A stretch of DNA of 64,000 bases from contig DUMB01000014.1 of the NCBI GenBank assembly GCA_012840085.1, positions 18,340 to 82,339 of the forward strand, written 5' to 3'. The stretch is from Clostridiaceae bacterium. GTDB lineage: Bacteria; Bacillota; Clostridia; Acetivibrionales; DUMB01. A model generated the notes under the pieces. That model saw nothing but the letters and a program-made list of their open reading frames with translations. It was not told the DNA's origin and did no database searches. The translations under genes were made by a program, and so were the position numbers. The stretch's first letter is position 1, and every line of letters starts with the position of its first letter. Shown here piece after piece: positions 27,601 to 35,922 of this stretch.

Positions 27601-30600
27601 TAAGCGATATCAACAGGATTGCTCCCTATTTTATGGCTTTAGGATACAACAATAGTGAAATCATCGAATTTTTATATCAGATGATTAATGATACAAGCCG
27701 ATATGAAGAGATTGTCGCAGCAGTGCAGGCTGCGTCAGCATCGACCGGTTCAGACACCATACTGGAATTTCTGAAATACAGGAAAGGTAAGGGTGAGGGT
27801 CTTACACAGTTTTACGGCTGGCTTAAAGACAAATTTGGCATAGGCGATCTCAATAAGGTTTCTTCCTATTTCCTGGCATTAGGATACAGCAGCAGTGAAA
27901 TCATAGACTTTTTATATCAACAAATTAACGATCAGGACCGATATGAAGAGATTGTTACAGCAGTGCAGGCTGCGTCAGCATCGACTGGTTCCGACACCAT
28001 ACTTGAATTTCTGAAATACAGGAAAGGTAAGGGTGAGGGGCTTACTCCGCTTTACGGCTGGCTTAAAGACAAATTTGGCATAAACGATCTCAATAAGGTT
28101 TCTTCCTATTTCCTGGCGTTAGAATACAACAGCAGTGAAATTATTGAATTTTTAGTTCAGCAGATTAGCGATCCGAGCCGATATGAAGAAATTGATGCGG
28201 CAGTACAGGCTGCAATAGCATCGACCGGTTCCGACGCCATACTGGAATTCCTGAAATACAGGAAAAGCAAGGGTGAGGGGCTGATTCTTCTTTACGGCTG
28301 GCTGAAGGATAAATTAGGTATAACGGATATCAGTAAGATTCTCCGGTATCTTAAAGAGACGGGCTATTCAAGCTCAGAGATAATCGAATTTGCCTATAGC
28401 GGACAGACAAACTTGAATGAGCTTTTGATTGCTTCAATGCAAAACAATTACAGTGAGGATAGTGTTATTGAATTACTTGTGTTTAGAAAAAGCCGCGGCG
28501 GCGGTCTGACGGAGCTTTATGACCTGCTTGCCCAGCTTAATATAACTGAAGCCAGGCAGGTAGCCGTCTATTTACAGGTGGCAGGGTTTTCCGGTGCCGA
28601 GGTTGCTGCATTTTTCAAACAAAAAGGAATTAACAATAACAATCAAATTATCACTCTTATTCAAAGCGTTTATGGTGAAAACGCCATAGCGGACTTCCTG
28701 ATTGGTCTGAAAAACAATGGGTACACTGCTGGTGCATGCCGGATCTGGCTAATTGATAAGTTAGGCATTGACGATATTGCCAAAATCACCCGGTATTTGA
28801 AAGATGCTGGCTTTAATGATGGTGAGATAATTTATGCATTTGATTCTACCGGTGACGCTAAAGGTTTTGCTGTATTAAAGGCTTTATATCCAGCAGAAAC
28901 ACCGGTGCAGATATTGGCTCGCTTAATGGCTATACCTTCCGGGCCGGTTTATTCTACTCACAAGTTAATATGCGGTCTGAAACAGGAATTCCCCGCACTT
29001 AAATATTCCGAAATTATCCTGATTATAAGAGATGCGGGCGAGGATCTTAACAATATAGTCGATTGGCTGCAAATGGTCAACTATGAAGGAGCATATTATC
29101 TGGGACTGCCAAAGGATGACCTTGATGATCTGGCTTCCATTCTCGGTTCGCGTAATGAGAATGATCTTAAGCTGGGTACCAGAAAAACCAGCTACATTCT
29201 TTCAGGCTTTGGCTATAGCCTGGAGGAAGTTGTTTACTGGGCGAAGTATGCGAAATTTAGCAGTTACGAGGTTTTCAAGATTCTCCTGGATTATTGGGTA
29301 GGTATGGTTGGATCAGATAAAATCATAGAGCAGCTTCAGGCAATGGAAAGTAATGGTTACACTCTGACAGAACTTGCAGAGGCGTTAATAGCATACTATA
29401 GAGAAGGAAAACTTCCTCCCGGTTCGGGAAATTCTTATTTGGTTGAAAACCCATATGGTACTGCTTCCAATACTATGAAGACCCTGGCAGGGCTGGGAAA
29501 GAGAATGCCGGATGTGGTAACAGCGATGATTCATGCGGGTCTTGCTCCCCGTTACTTGATCAACGCTTTGCACGGCTATTGGTATGACCGGTATTACTGG
29601 AAGGACCCCATGCCGAATCATTATCCCCATACAAGTGATGAATTTGCGCTCTTAAATATCGTAACCTGGGTTTATAATGCTGTGGAGAGCTTGCCGGAAG
29701 AAAAGCTGGCAGATATTGATATAGTTGAAGAAACCGCTGCTGGATTATACACAATAAGGGACACGGTCGGAGCTGAGAATAGCAAAATCTTTGAGGCTAT
29801 GATGTACATCACAGGTAAAATGACTGTTAACTGGAGTGAAAAGATACCTCAAACCGATATATACGCTATCGATGATTTACTTAATACCGTTAACTCATTT
29901 GTCTCTGCCATTGGCAAGAAGGTAAACAATATCCTGGAGCGCGTTTTGGTAGTTAATGCCATGCGTACTGCAGGATATAACAACGATGAAGCAACCGATT
30001 TGCTGAAGTCTGTGGTTGGAACAAGCTATTTGATGAATTTCGCTATGCAGGTTATGGGCGGGTACAATATTATAGACTCGTGGAATGCAGTTATGCGGGT
30101 TGATGCTTATCGGGTTCAGGTATTAGTAGATGTCTGCTGGACAATTGCGTGTAATGCATATAGATTGGATAAAGCTTACACGGTACTCAAGGATATTAAA
30201 AAGGTCTATGACAAGTTAAAGAAGATATGCATGTTTCTTATAGATAAAGGTGTCCTCCAGGCGGCGCCGGGAGATATGACTATGGCAGCATTTGCTGGAT
30301 TTGCCGAAACAATGTCATCAGGCATGGCGACTGCTGCTGGAATATCCGATATTACTTTTTCAGCAGGTGAAAACAGTACTGTCACTGTCAGAGGAACCGT
30401 TTCCTCCGGCGCAGGTACGGAATTGCTTCTCCTTGTAAAAAAGCCGGATGCCAACGGCAATTCACAGAAGGATGTACTGCTTAACTCTCTCACTGACCAG
30501 GAGCTCAAAGGGATTATTGACTACTTCGGATATGTCTGCAGCACCGAACCCGCTGAATCGGACGGAGCATCTTACAATTTTGAGTTGAGATACCGCTCCG

Positions 30601-33600
30601 GAGGCGCACCGGGAAAATATACCGTTCTTATTGGGACGGCAGACATCGTTGAGGCTCATACCGCTGAGCCGGTCTTGTTTACAAGAACTCTTGCCGGGAA
30701 GGTATCAATTACCGGTATTGCTAAAGTTGGTGAAACTTTAACCGCAGACATAAGTGAGCTTATTAATGCAGCCGGTACATTGACATATCAGTGGTACAGG
30801 GCTGAGCAGCCCATAACCGGTGCAAATTCCAGCACCTATACACTGGTAACGGAGGACATCGGCAAGACTATCACCGTAGGAGTGACTGCCGATGGAATCT
30901 ATGCTGAAGGCAGTGTAATCAGTGATGCGACCGGAGAAGTAATAAGAACCTATGCAGTAAATATTGGAAGCCTTACAGGAGGAACCATCACTGCTTCCTC
31001 AGCCACGGCAGCTGCAGGAGAAACCATCAGCTTAACAATCATCCCGGATACAGGTATGCGTCTTAAGGCAGGAAGCCTGGAATACAACGATGGCACAGGA
31101 GACCATAAGATTGACGGAACCAGCTTTACCATGCCTGCCGCGGATATAACGGTGACAGCAGAGTTTGAAGCGATAACTTATACGGTGAGTATCAGGACGC
31201 TCTTCTATGGCAGCATTACTGCCACTCCGACTACGGCAGCAGCCGGGGAAACCGTTAACCTTACAATTACTCCGGATGAAGGTAGGCGGCTTAAGGCAGG
31301 AAGCCTGAAATACAATGACGGCACTGGAGACCACGAGATTAACGGAACCAGCTTCACAATGCCTGCTGCGGATGTTGAGATAATGGCAGAGTTTGAAAGA
31401 GTATATACAGTAAACATAGGGGAACTCTACGGTGGCAGCATCACCGCTACTCCGGCTGTAGCAGCCGCAGGGGAGACCGTCAGCCTGACAATTACCCCTG
31501 AAGCTGGTTTGCGGCTTAGGGATGGAAGCCTGAGATACTACGACGGCACGGGATTTTATGCTATTAACGGAACCAGCTTTACCATGCCTTATGCTGATGT
31601 CACAGTGACAGCGCAGTTTGAAATGATACCGCCGACATATTATACAGTTAACATTGGGCCACTCTACGGTGGCAGCATCAGTGCTATTCCGACTACGGCA
31701 GCAGCAGGGGAGACCATCACATTAAACATTAGCCCTGATACAGGTAAAAGGCTCAAAGCAGGAAGCCTGAAATACAACGATGGTACAGGAGACTATGTGA
31801 TTAGCGGCATCAGCTTCACCATGCCAGCAGCCAATGTGACAGTAACAGCAGAGTTTGAGGAGGTACCGCCTGCTGTCTATACAATAAGCATTGATAGTAC
31901 GATTACAGGGGGAACTATAATGGCTTCCCCGACAACAGCCATAGCCGGAGAAACCATAACATTGACCATTACTCCCGATGCAGGGAAACGGCTAAAAGCA
32001 GGAAGCCTGAAATACAACGACGGAATGACGGATCATGAAATCAGCGGCACCAGCTTCACCATGCCTGCTGCCAATGTGGCGGTGACCGCAGAGTTTGAGG
32101 AGATACCGCCTGCTGTCTATACAGTAAGCATAGACGACATGATTATTGGAGGTACAATTATTGCCTCTCCAAATATAGCGGCAGCAGGAGAGACAATAAC
32201 ATTGACCATCATCCCCGATGCAGGAAAGCAGCTGAAGGCAGGAAGCTTAAAATACAGCGACGGTGAGTTAGATTATTCAATCAACGGAACCAGTTTCATA
32301 ATGCCTGAGGTAAATGTAACAGTGACCGCAGAGTTTGAAGATATAAAATATACAGTAAGTGTTGATAGTACAATTACAGGCGGAACTATAATGGCTTCTC
32401 CGACAAAAGCCATAGCCGGAGAAACCATAACATTGACTATCACTCCCGATGAAGGGAAACGGCTAAAAGAAAGAAGCCTTAAATACAACGATGGTACAGG
32501 AGACTATGTGATTAGCGGCACCAGCTTCACCATGCCAGCAGCCAATGTGACAGTAACAGCAGAGTTTGAGGAGGTACCGCCTGCTGTCTATACAATAAGC
32601 ATTGATAGTACGATTACAGGGGGAACTATAATGGCTTCTCCGAAAACAGCCATAGCCGGAGAAACCATAACATTGTCCATCATTCCCGAGGCAGGCAAAC
32701 GGCTCAAAGCAGGAAGCTTGAAATACAACGATGGTACAGGAGACTATGTGATTAGCGGATACAGCTTTACGATGCCTACTGCGAATGTGACGGTGACAGC
32801 AGAGTTTGAGGGGATACCGCCTACTGTCTATACAGTAAGCGTAGACGACATGATTATTGGAGGTACAATTATAGCCTCTCTAAATACAGCGGCAGCAGGA
32901 GAGACAATAACTTTGACCATCATCCCCGATGCAGGAAAGCAGCTGAAGGCAGGAAGCTTGAAATACAACGACGGTGTGGTGGATCATGAAATAAGCGGTA
33001 CCAGTTTCACCATGCCAGCAGCCAATGTGACAGTGACTGCAGAGTTTGAGGAGATACTGCCTGCTGTCTATACAGTAAGCATAGACAGTACGGTCACAGG
33101 TGGAGCTATAGTGGCTTCTCCCATATCATCAGTGGCTGGTGGAATCATCAACCTGACTATCACTCCTGATGTAGGGAAACGGCTTAAGGAAGGAAGTCTG
33201 AAATATAACGACGGAGTAGAAGACTATATAATTAGCGGCACCAGCTTCACAATGCCAGCAGCCAATGTGACAGTAACGGCAGAGTTTGAGGAGATACCGC
33301 TTACTGATTACGATAAGGTAATGGCGGATATCGCAGCTCTAAGTATCGGATATGCACCAGGAGACAACGCAGCTGCGGTAACACAAAACGTGAGTTTGGC
33401 AACCACGGGAGCAATATATGGATCAGTTATCACATGGACATCAAGCAATACAGCAGTTATAAGTAATAGTGGTGTTGTCACACGACCCGGCTTTGCAGAC
33501 GGAGATGTCACTGTTACTTTAACTGCAACGGTTTATAATAATGGAGCAAGCAGTACAAAAGACTTTGAACTGGTTGTCTTGAAGCTTCCGCAAATAACCT

Positions 33601-35117
33601 ATACGGTTACATTTGATAAAAATGGCGGGGATACTGAAGCAAGTCCAGCTAAAATAGAAGTAATCTCAGGTGGCACTGTAGGAACGCTGCCAACGGCTCC
33701 TACAAGGTCAGGTTACACCTTCAAAGGCTGGAATACACAAGCGAATGGAAACGGCACAGTTTTCACGGCAGCTACGGTTGTTACCGGTGCTATTACTGTG
33801 TATGCGCAATGGAGTATAAACAATTCCGGCGGAGGCGGAGGAATACCCGTTGGCATCATAGGAATAAACACTCCTATAGAGACACCAAAAACGGAGATAA
33901 ATGTTGAGGGAAATACGGTGACTGCTTCCACAACGGTTACAGCTACCGAAGACAGCAGTGGTAACGCAGCGGCTATAGTTAGCCAGGCACAGTTAAGCGA
34001 CGCCATTGATAAAGCGATGGAGGAGGCAGAAAAGCAAGGCGATAGTATGGTAGCCAGGGTTGAAATCAAGGTGGAGGCTTCCGCCGATGCAACAGGCTCA
34101 GAAACAATTATACCCGAAGAAGCTGTGAGCCAGGCTTTGAAGGCCGGGATTGAAGCGTTGACGATATCAACCCATGTTGCTTCTATTACCTTTGACGCTA
34201 ATACACTCTCCTCCCTTTCAGAGGAAGCAACAGGCGATCTGAAAATTACGGTATCCAGAGTGGAGGCATCCTCTCTATCCTCAGAAGCTCAGAGGCTGGT
34301 AGGAGACAGACCGGTATTTGATTTCAATGTCACCAGCGGTGGCAAAGTGATAACGCAGTTTGGAGGGGATGTGACGGTATCAGTGCCCTATACTCCTAAA
34401 GAAGGAGAGGATACAAATGCTATCGTTATTTATTATATAAATGCTTCAGGAAAGCTCGAAGTGGTAAGTAACTGCATCTATGACCCTGCAACAGGAATGG
34501 TCCATTTTAGTACAAGGCATTTCTCCCGGTATGCGGTAGGATATAATAAAATAAGTTTCATGGATGTGCCTGAGAATACATGGTACAGCAAGGCTGTAAG
34601 TTTTATAGCCGCAAGGGGGATTACTACAGGCACGGGAGGCGGTAATTTCAGTCCGGAAGCAAGGCTGACACGAGGACAATTCATAGTATTGCTGATGAGG
34701 GCATATGGAATAGCCCCGGACACTGAAGTAGAGGATAATTTTGCAGATGCCGGAGACACTTATTACACGGGCTATCTGGCAGCAGCCAAACGTCTGGGTA
34801 TATCGAGAGGTGTGGGGAACAATATGTTTGCACCGGATAAGGAGATCACCCGTCAAGAGATGTTCACCCTCCTGTACAATGCACTGAAGATCATTGGAAG
34901 GTTGCCCGAAGGGACAGCCGGAAAACCGTTATCAGCTTTTGCCGATGCAGAGAGCATTGCTCCCTGGGCTAAAGAAGCTATGACTCTTCTGGTGGAAACT
35001 GGTACTATTGGCGGAAACGGAGGAAAACTCTCTCCGACGGGCACAACTACAAGAGCGGAAATGGCACAGGTAATATACAACTTGTTGTCAAGATATAAAT
35101 TGAGTTTTGATAAGTAA
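21669..35117 (+). CDS. Giant SLH-anchored surface protein with long helical-repeat region
   Basis: 4,482 residues in one uninterrupted frame. Order: signal peptide (residues 1-31; LLSLILIVVIAVTQLPVWA); an acidic region; about four fibronectin-III-like domains (about 210-617); a very long all-helical region of degenerate repeats (about 625-2860; motif LK-x-x-G-Y/F-x-x-x-E-I) containing nearly identical 80-residue units at about 1578-2250; an Ig-like domain (about 3008-3090, TYQWYR); ten InlB-like 75-80-residue beta repeats (about 3095-3878); an atrophied bacterial Ig domain (about 3880-3975); an InlB B-repeat (about 3977-4048); a Gly-rich hinge; a beta domain common before SLH repeats; and three SLH domains (about 4297-4482). 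It should be exported and held on secondary cell-wall polymer as a long stalk. I do not recognise the helical repeat family. No catalytic, cohesin or dockerin domain was seen. Confidence 0.9.
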   Translation: MQKNKRLLSLILIVVIAVTQLPVWAVQLHASASQLPAPALASGTGYSTGNAPGFSSTLSGFSSRDDLMEVADEVYETSQSMALASTGESEDPGLQYSLSLKIELNELRRSMSVQADINSLGLDAAGGELIVTLYDNKDRIPKLIDFFTAEVQSGVMEDTPDTPEAIGVLSFDGADPENLMVSGVICRSLDEPLPLSAAVSYDEDGFSIVPVSFCTLAATDVTKTSAVLHGQVVVEDGTELNAADFGFIVFDSLQTDAEEMDEDGNPVGVILPDVLPAASITSDGRFSLPLTNLESGREYQYMAVGIVNKTYGEPMSFTTKSDLPAVQTNASAEINSEINVVTLRGTITDTKGFEIKESGVMFGTDPDSDLTQKSPNQSGLSGAITCYIGQLDPGKTYYYRVYAKSSAGIGYGKTYSFTMPAVLPEIRRRPSVTFDPVTWKATFSAEILSNGGAEITDFGFRLKNMNEWKYFPAQIDPDTKIFTLELEGQEQIPIGYIQVEAYVTNTVGMATMAATDGILTPSRAQVNAGLDNTLITVSSAVLKGDITIVPGSECQQRGFEYKAVSDNLWIEAGMETGTFGSGEYTFTLEGLRPYTEYVFRAKAQTLAGWSYSPEIGFTTIFSDNGKETAYQMKMDGKTGKEILEILKNNLHQDISEACVSLKFAGFDASSIAAALKPAPYNAKYDGVAKGLLTAGFDASTAAKALMSEYSDVFEYIGGDAAGIITETLDEQGFPKDDIIKALREVFNIKIDYIGLYLDVTNDTVYDSLIRTYGAYAFSADFWREHDTEQYTDGYIRQLTTILKNCTTFSAGDIAAVLKEVYPQITAAQFVANCRNLYPAVSDMGDALIQAFKVDPSMAAKEMYTYSDIYTIEKIKDWLINKRGLSASQTVKVLLGLPNTEPMNTVPVLMKNNLGITTAIDAAKAMHAAGWGEEKGYGYWRPLKLLIDHYDCKPSDLIEIMKELGFSSLVVAQQMEALKNNNYITSWRTEYRALGYTASDLAGWCKTNSYYNEAVQAVIIMGEAGYSLDEITAALKQVYELDANGALTILQYDTFTDNEPYKWWTVAQAIASVDLAYNTSTLDTVIAQMKENGATAEHIANTLKEAFAVKEPGNVAKYLKGLGYGKDVVLHALAKSFRTLKNPELIQMLAQVLGDNFSEDPINNMELILSIYESVKGKLNHAVNGVILLHDSGFGLMDITRVLKNDIDALNNVAAPLTAFEAGQLLLGMKAYGLSYDKLDIFAAIQEVYGVNFMLETVVDYKNHKKYSAKTAITKLSEDFGIDTPSAAAMCLKEAGYTMAEVLEGFIDGYSSEKSIYKIDLLRQVLVDVYPEEQAPLKAIMEAMGITDPGHASEAFYRAGFSMKEIIMILQNEYGLSSGEVTECLYERNFENIVVNVEEVYGGNGYLDFILYRKKQGDDISQLFDWLYKKFRVADISQIVNTLKLAGFSSEDVITLLYEKRKVSDDETILQVQDVFGENSIQSYINHRKDKGDNITQVFNWLQKFGVKDVQSIISYLTQAGYSSSELIEFLFSGYNQVDNAIIDVENTFGKNSIVDVLKQKKTQGWNIGILYSYLVDTLKITNLTQIANYLKTVGYTGYEIMNLLYQKITDTSRYGEIIAAVQAANADKGTDAILEFLRAKKEAGEALSQLYNWLKDKFNITDMTQTVTYLKAVGYTSSDIMDFLYQVITEPSRYGEIAAAVQAADAANGTDAILEFLCAKKEAGQSLTQMHYWLKDKFNITDMTQTATYLKAVGYTSSEIMDFLYQVITEPGRYGEIAAAVQAANAANGTDVILEFLRAKKEAGEGLSQLHDWLKDKFNITDMTQTVAYLKAAGYTSSEIIDFWCARYSGEPDEYEEVIEAIQAASNTDVTLDFLREKKTQGEGLIQLYGWMEDKFGISDINKVSSYFLALGYNSSEIIEFLYQKINDTSRYEEIVAAVQAASASTGSDTILEFLKYRKGKGEGLTQFYSWLKDNFGISDINRIAPYFMALGYNNSEIIEFLYQMINDTSRYEEIVAAVQAASASTGSDTILEFLKYRKGKGEGLTQFYGWLKDKFGIGDLNKVSSYFLALGYSSSEIIDFLYQQINDQDRYEEIVTAVQAASASTGSDTILEFLKYRKGKGEGLTPLYGWLKDKFGINDLNKVSSYFLALEYNSSEIIEFLVQQISDPSRYEEIDAAVQAAIASTGSDAILEFLKYRKSKGEGLILLYGWLKDKLGITDISKILRYLKETGYSSSEIIEFAYSGQTNLNELLIASMQNNYSEDSVIELLVFRKSRGGGLTELYDLLAQLNITEARQVAVYLQVAGFSGAEVAAFFKQKGINNNNQIITLIQSVYGENAIADFLIGLKNNGYTAGACRIWLIDKLGIDDIAKITRYLKDAGFNDGEIIYAFDSTGDAKGFAVLKALYPAETPVQILARLMAIPSGPVYSTHKLICGLKQEFPALKYSEIILIIRDAGEDLNNIVDWLQMVNYEGAYYLGLPKDDLDDLASILGSRNENDLKLGTRKTSYILSGFGYSLEEVVYWAKYAKFSSYEVFKILLDYWVGMVGSDKIIEQLQAMESNGYTLTELAEALIAYYREGKLPPGSGNSYLVENPYGTASNTMKTLAGLGKRMPDVVTAMIHAGLAPRYLINALHGYWYDRYYWKDPMPNHYPHTSDEFALLNIVTWVYNAVESLPEEKLADIDIVEETAAGLYTIRDTVGAENSKIFEAMMYITGKMTVNWSEKIPQTDIYAIDDLLNTVNSFVSAIGKKVNNILERVLVVNAMRTAGYNNDEATDLLKSVVGTSYLMNFAMQVMGGYNIIDSWNAVMRVDAYRVQVLVDVCWTIACNAYRLDKAYTVLKDIKKVYDKLKKICMFLIDKGVLQAAPGDMTMAAFAGFAETMSSGMATAAGISDITFSAGENSTVTVRGTVSSGAGTELLLLVKKPDANGNSQKDVLLNSLTDQELKGIIDYFGYVCSTEPAESDGASYNFELRYRSGGAPGKYTVLIGTADIVEAHTAEPVLFTRTLAGKVSITGIAKVGETLTADISELINAAGTLTYQWYRAEQPITGANSSTYTLVTEDIGKTITVGVTADGIYAEGSVISDATGEVIRTYAVNIGSLTGGTITASSATAAAGETISLTIIPDTGMRLKAGSLEYNDGTGDHKIDGTSFTMPAADITVTAEFEAITYTVSIRTLFYGSITATPTTAAAGETVNLTITPDEGRRLKAGSLKYNDGTGDHEINGTSFTMPAADVEIMAEFERVYTVNIGELYGGSITATPAVAAAGETVSLTITPEAGLRLRDGSLRYYDGTGFYAINGTSFTMPYADVTVTAQFEMIPPTYYTVNIGPLYGGSISAIPTTAAAGETITLNISPDTGKRLKAGSLKYNDGTGDYVISGISFTMPAANVTVTAEFEEVPPAVYTISIDSTITGGTIMASPTTAIAGETITLTITPDAGKRLKAGSLKYNDGMTDHEISGTSFTMPAANVAVTAEFEEIPPAVYTVSIDDMIIGGTIIASPNIAAAGETITLTIIPDAGKQLKAGSLKYSDGELDYSINGTSFIMPEVNVTVTAEFEDIKYTVSVDSTITGGTIMASPTKAIAGETITLTITPDEGKRLKERSLKYNDGTGDYVISGTSFTMPAANVTVTAEFEEVPPAVYTISIDSTITGGTIMASPKTAIAGETITLSIIPEAGKRLKAGSLKYNDGTGDYVISGYSFTMPTANVTVTAEFEGIPPTVYTVSVDDMIIGGTIIASLNTAAAGETITLTIIPDAGKQLKAGSLKYNDGVVDHEISGTSFTMPAANVTVTAEFEEILPAVYTVSIDSTVTGGAIVASPISSVAGGIINLTITPDVGKRLKEGSLKYNDGVEDYIISGTSFTMPAANVTVTAEFEEIPLTDYDKVMADIAALSIGYAPGDNAAAVTQNVSLATTGAIYGSVITWTSSNTAVISNSGVVTRPGFADGDVTVTLTATVYNNGASSTKDFELVVLKLPQITYTVTFDKNGGDTEASPAKIEVISGGTVGTLPTAPTRSGYTFKGWNTQANGNGTVFTAATVVTGAITVYAQWSINNSGGGGGIPVGIIGINTPIETPKTEINVEGNTVTASTTVTATEDSSGNAAAIVSQAQLSDAIDKAMEEAEKQGDSMVARVEIKVEASADATGSETIIPEEAVSQALKAGIEALTISTHVASITFDANTLSSLSEEATGDLKITVSRVEASSLSSEAQRLVGDRPVFDFNVTSGGKVITQFGGDVTVSVPYTPKEGEDTNAIVIYYINASGKLEVVSNCIYDPATGMVHFSTRHFSRYAVGYNKISFMDVPENTWYSKAVSFIAARGITTGTGGGNFSPEARLTRGQFIVLLMRAYGIAPDTEVEDNFADAGDTYYTGYLAAAKRLGISRGVGNNMFAPDKEITRQEMFTLLYNALKIIGRLPEGTAGKPLSAFADAESIAPWAKEAMTLLVETGTIGGNGGKLSPTGTTTRAEMAQVIYNLLSRYKLSFDK
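26401..28420 (+). repeat. Tandem 240-bp coding repeats (80 residues each), 8 copies plus a partial one
   Basis: Equivalent sequence recurs at 26401, 26641, 26881, 27121, 27361, 27601, 27841, 28081 and 28321, with a 6-base shortening in the fourth to fifth step. Copies at 26641-27180 and at 27361-28140 form two internally very similar groups, showing recent unequal duplication. Each unit reads WLKDKFxIxDxxxxxxYLxxxGY, then SSEIxxFLYQ and RYEEIxAAVQAA. Confidence 0.92.
30951..33303 (+). repeat. Ten tandem InlB-like beta repeats (about 225-245 bp each)
   Basis: Each unit reads YTVxI, GGxIxAxPxxAAAGETIxL, then LKAGSLKYNDG and TSFTMPAANVTVTAEFE. The pattern fits the divergent InlB B-repeat / Flg_new_2 type. 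Neighbouring copies are nearly identical in DNA, for example 31860-31990 and 32580-32700. Confidence 0.9.
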
Positions 35118-35249
35118 ATGGCTGATGCTTGGTACACATGGGGAAAACTGATGCTCCATGCCGTAAAGAAAGGTTATCACACTATTGGAAAGGTAAAATC
35201 CAATAGTGTGATTTATCAAACCTTAATGGCTTTTGGAAATGTATTTTAA
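35118..35249 (+). mobile_element. Transposase remnant (DDE, IS4/IS1634-like)
   Basis: A 43-codon frame beginning one base after the giant gene's stop reads MADAWYTWGKLMLHAVKKGY, then HTIGKVKSNSVIYQ and stops. DxWYT followed by KGY/F-H-x-I-G-x-x-K-x-N-R-x-I-Y is the catalytic-core region of a DDE transposase family. Here the asparagine is followed by Ser, and both ends of the protein are missing. TCACACTATTGGA (35177-35189) and its exact reverse complement (35199-35211) lie within it and could end transcription of the giant gene. Confidence 0.6.
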
Positions 35250-35339
35250 ACTATATGGGAGTTTTATTGTATGAAATTCGGAATGTAAACCGAAAGAGTT
35301 GATTATATGAATGCATTGATAAATGAGATAAATTTAATA

Positions 35340-35370
35340 AAGGAGCATATTGTCTCTCACTATGCTCCTT
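35340..35370 (-). terminator. Terminator of the DUF1858 gene
   Basis: AAGGAGCATA (35340-35349) pairs with TATGCTCCTT (35361-35370). Read on the minus strand it is followed by TTATTAAATTT. The 68 bases between it and the DUF1858 stop include a 12-codon minus-strand frame (MPLKKIKEKLGV, 35392-35430) resembling that protein's own C-terminal helix. Confidence 0.75.
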
Positions 35371-35438
35371 CAAAGATAATCCTTAAATTATTTACACTCC
35401 CAGTTTTTCTTTGATCTTTTTTAATGGCATAAAAAACC

Positions 35439-35666
35439 CTATTCTTTCAATTCATATCCCTTTGCTGCAAATGCTTCTTTGATTTTTTCCATAGGAATAT
35501 TCTTCATAGAGGCACCCTTGGGGATAGTCATAAACCTGCCCGCTGTTTTCAGCATTGCAGGATTGGTAATGTTCTCAAATCCCAAGTCTTTCATAATATC
35601 AACAACTTCCGGATGTTCTTTGCATATTTCGTAGACGCTTTTGGATAAATCGATAACCGTACCCAT
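35439..35666 (-). CDS. DUF1858 domain protein
   Basis: 75 residues: VIDLSKSVYEICKEHPEVVD followed by IMKDLGF and a C-terminal EKIKEAFAAKGYEL match the small helical DUF1858 domain, which occurs alone or fused to redox and regulatory proteins in anaerobes. The start codon at 35666 is set by AAGGAGG 7 bases upstream on the minus strand; an upstream extension to 35690 would contain that site. It is monocistronic with its own terminator. Its function is not established. Confidence 0.85.
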   Translation of the reverse strand: MGTVIDLSKSVYEICKEHPEVVDIMKDLGFENITNPAMLKTAGRFMTIPKGASMKNIPMEKIKEAFAAKGYELKE

Positions 35667-35922
35667 GGTACTGTCCTCCTTTGAAGACATTTTTCCTGAG
35701 AAGCTGCAAACAGCATTCCCCGATTTTATTCAATATCCTGAACTCACAATAATTCGATAAATAATTCGATATCCGAAACTTACAATTATTATTTATGTTA
35801 TAAACTTATATTTTATTTATTATTATATCTTTTCTTACTTTTGTTATAACAGATAGCATTTATCCAGTAAATGTTGAATTAGCCTTATTGGCCAAGAGCT
35901 GTTGACCCGGCATCGCTGCTTT

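Noticed and set aside
26401..28420. Regular repeats considered as a CRISPR-like array
   Set aside because: Units are 240 bp, coding, without short repeats and unique spacers.
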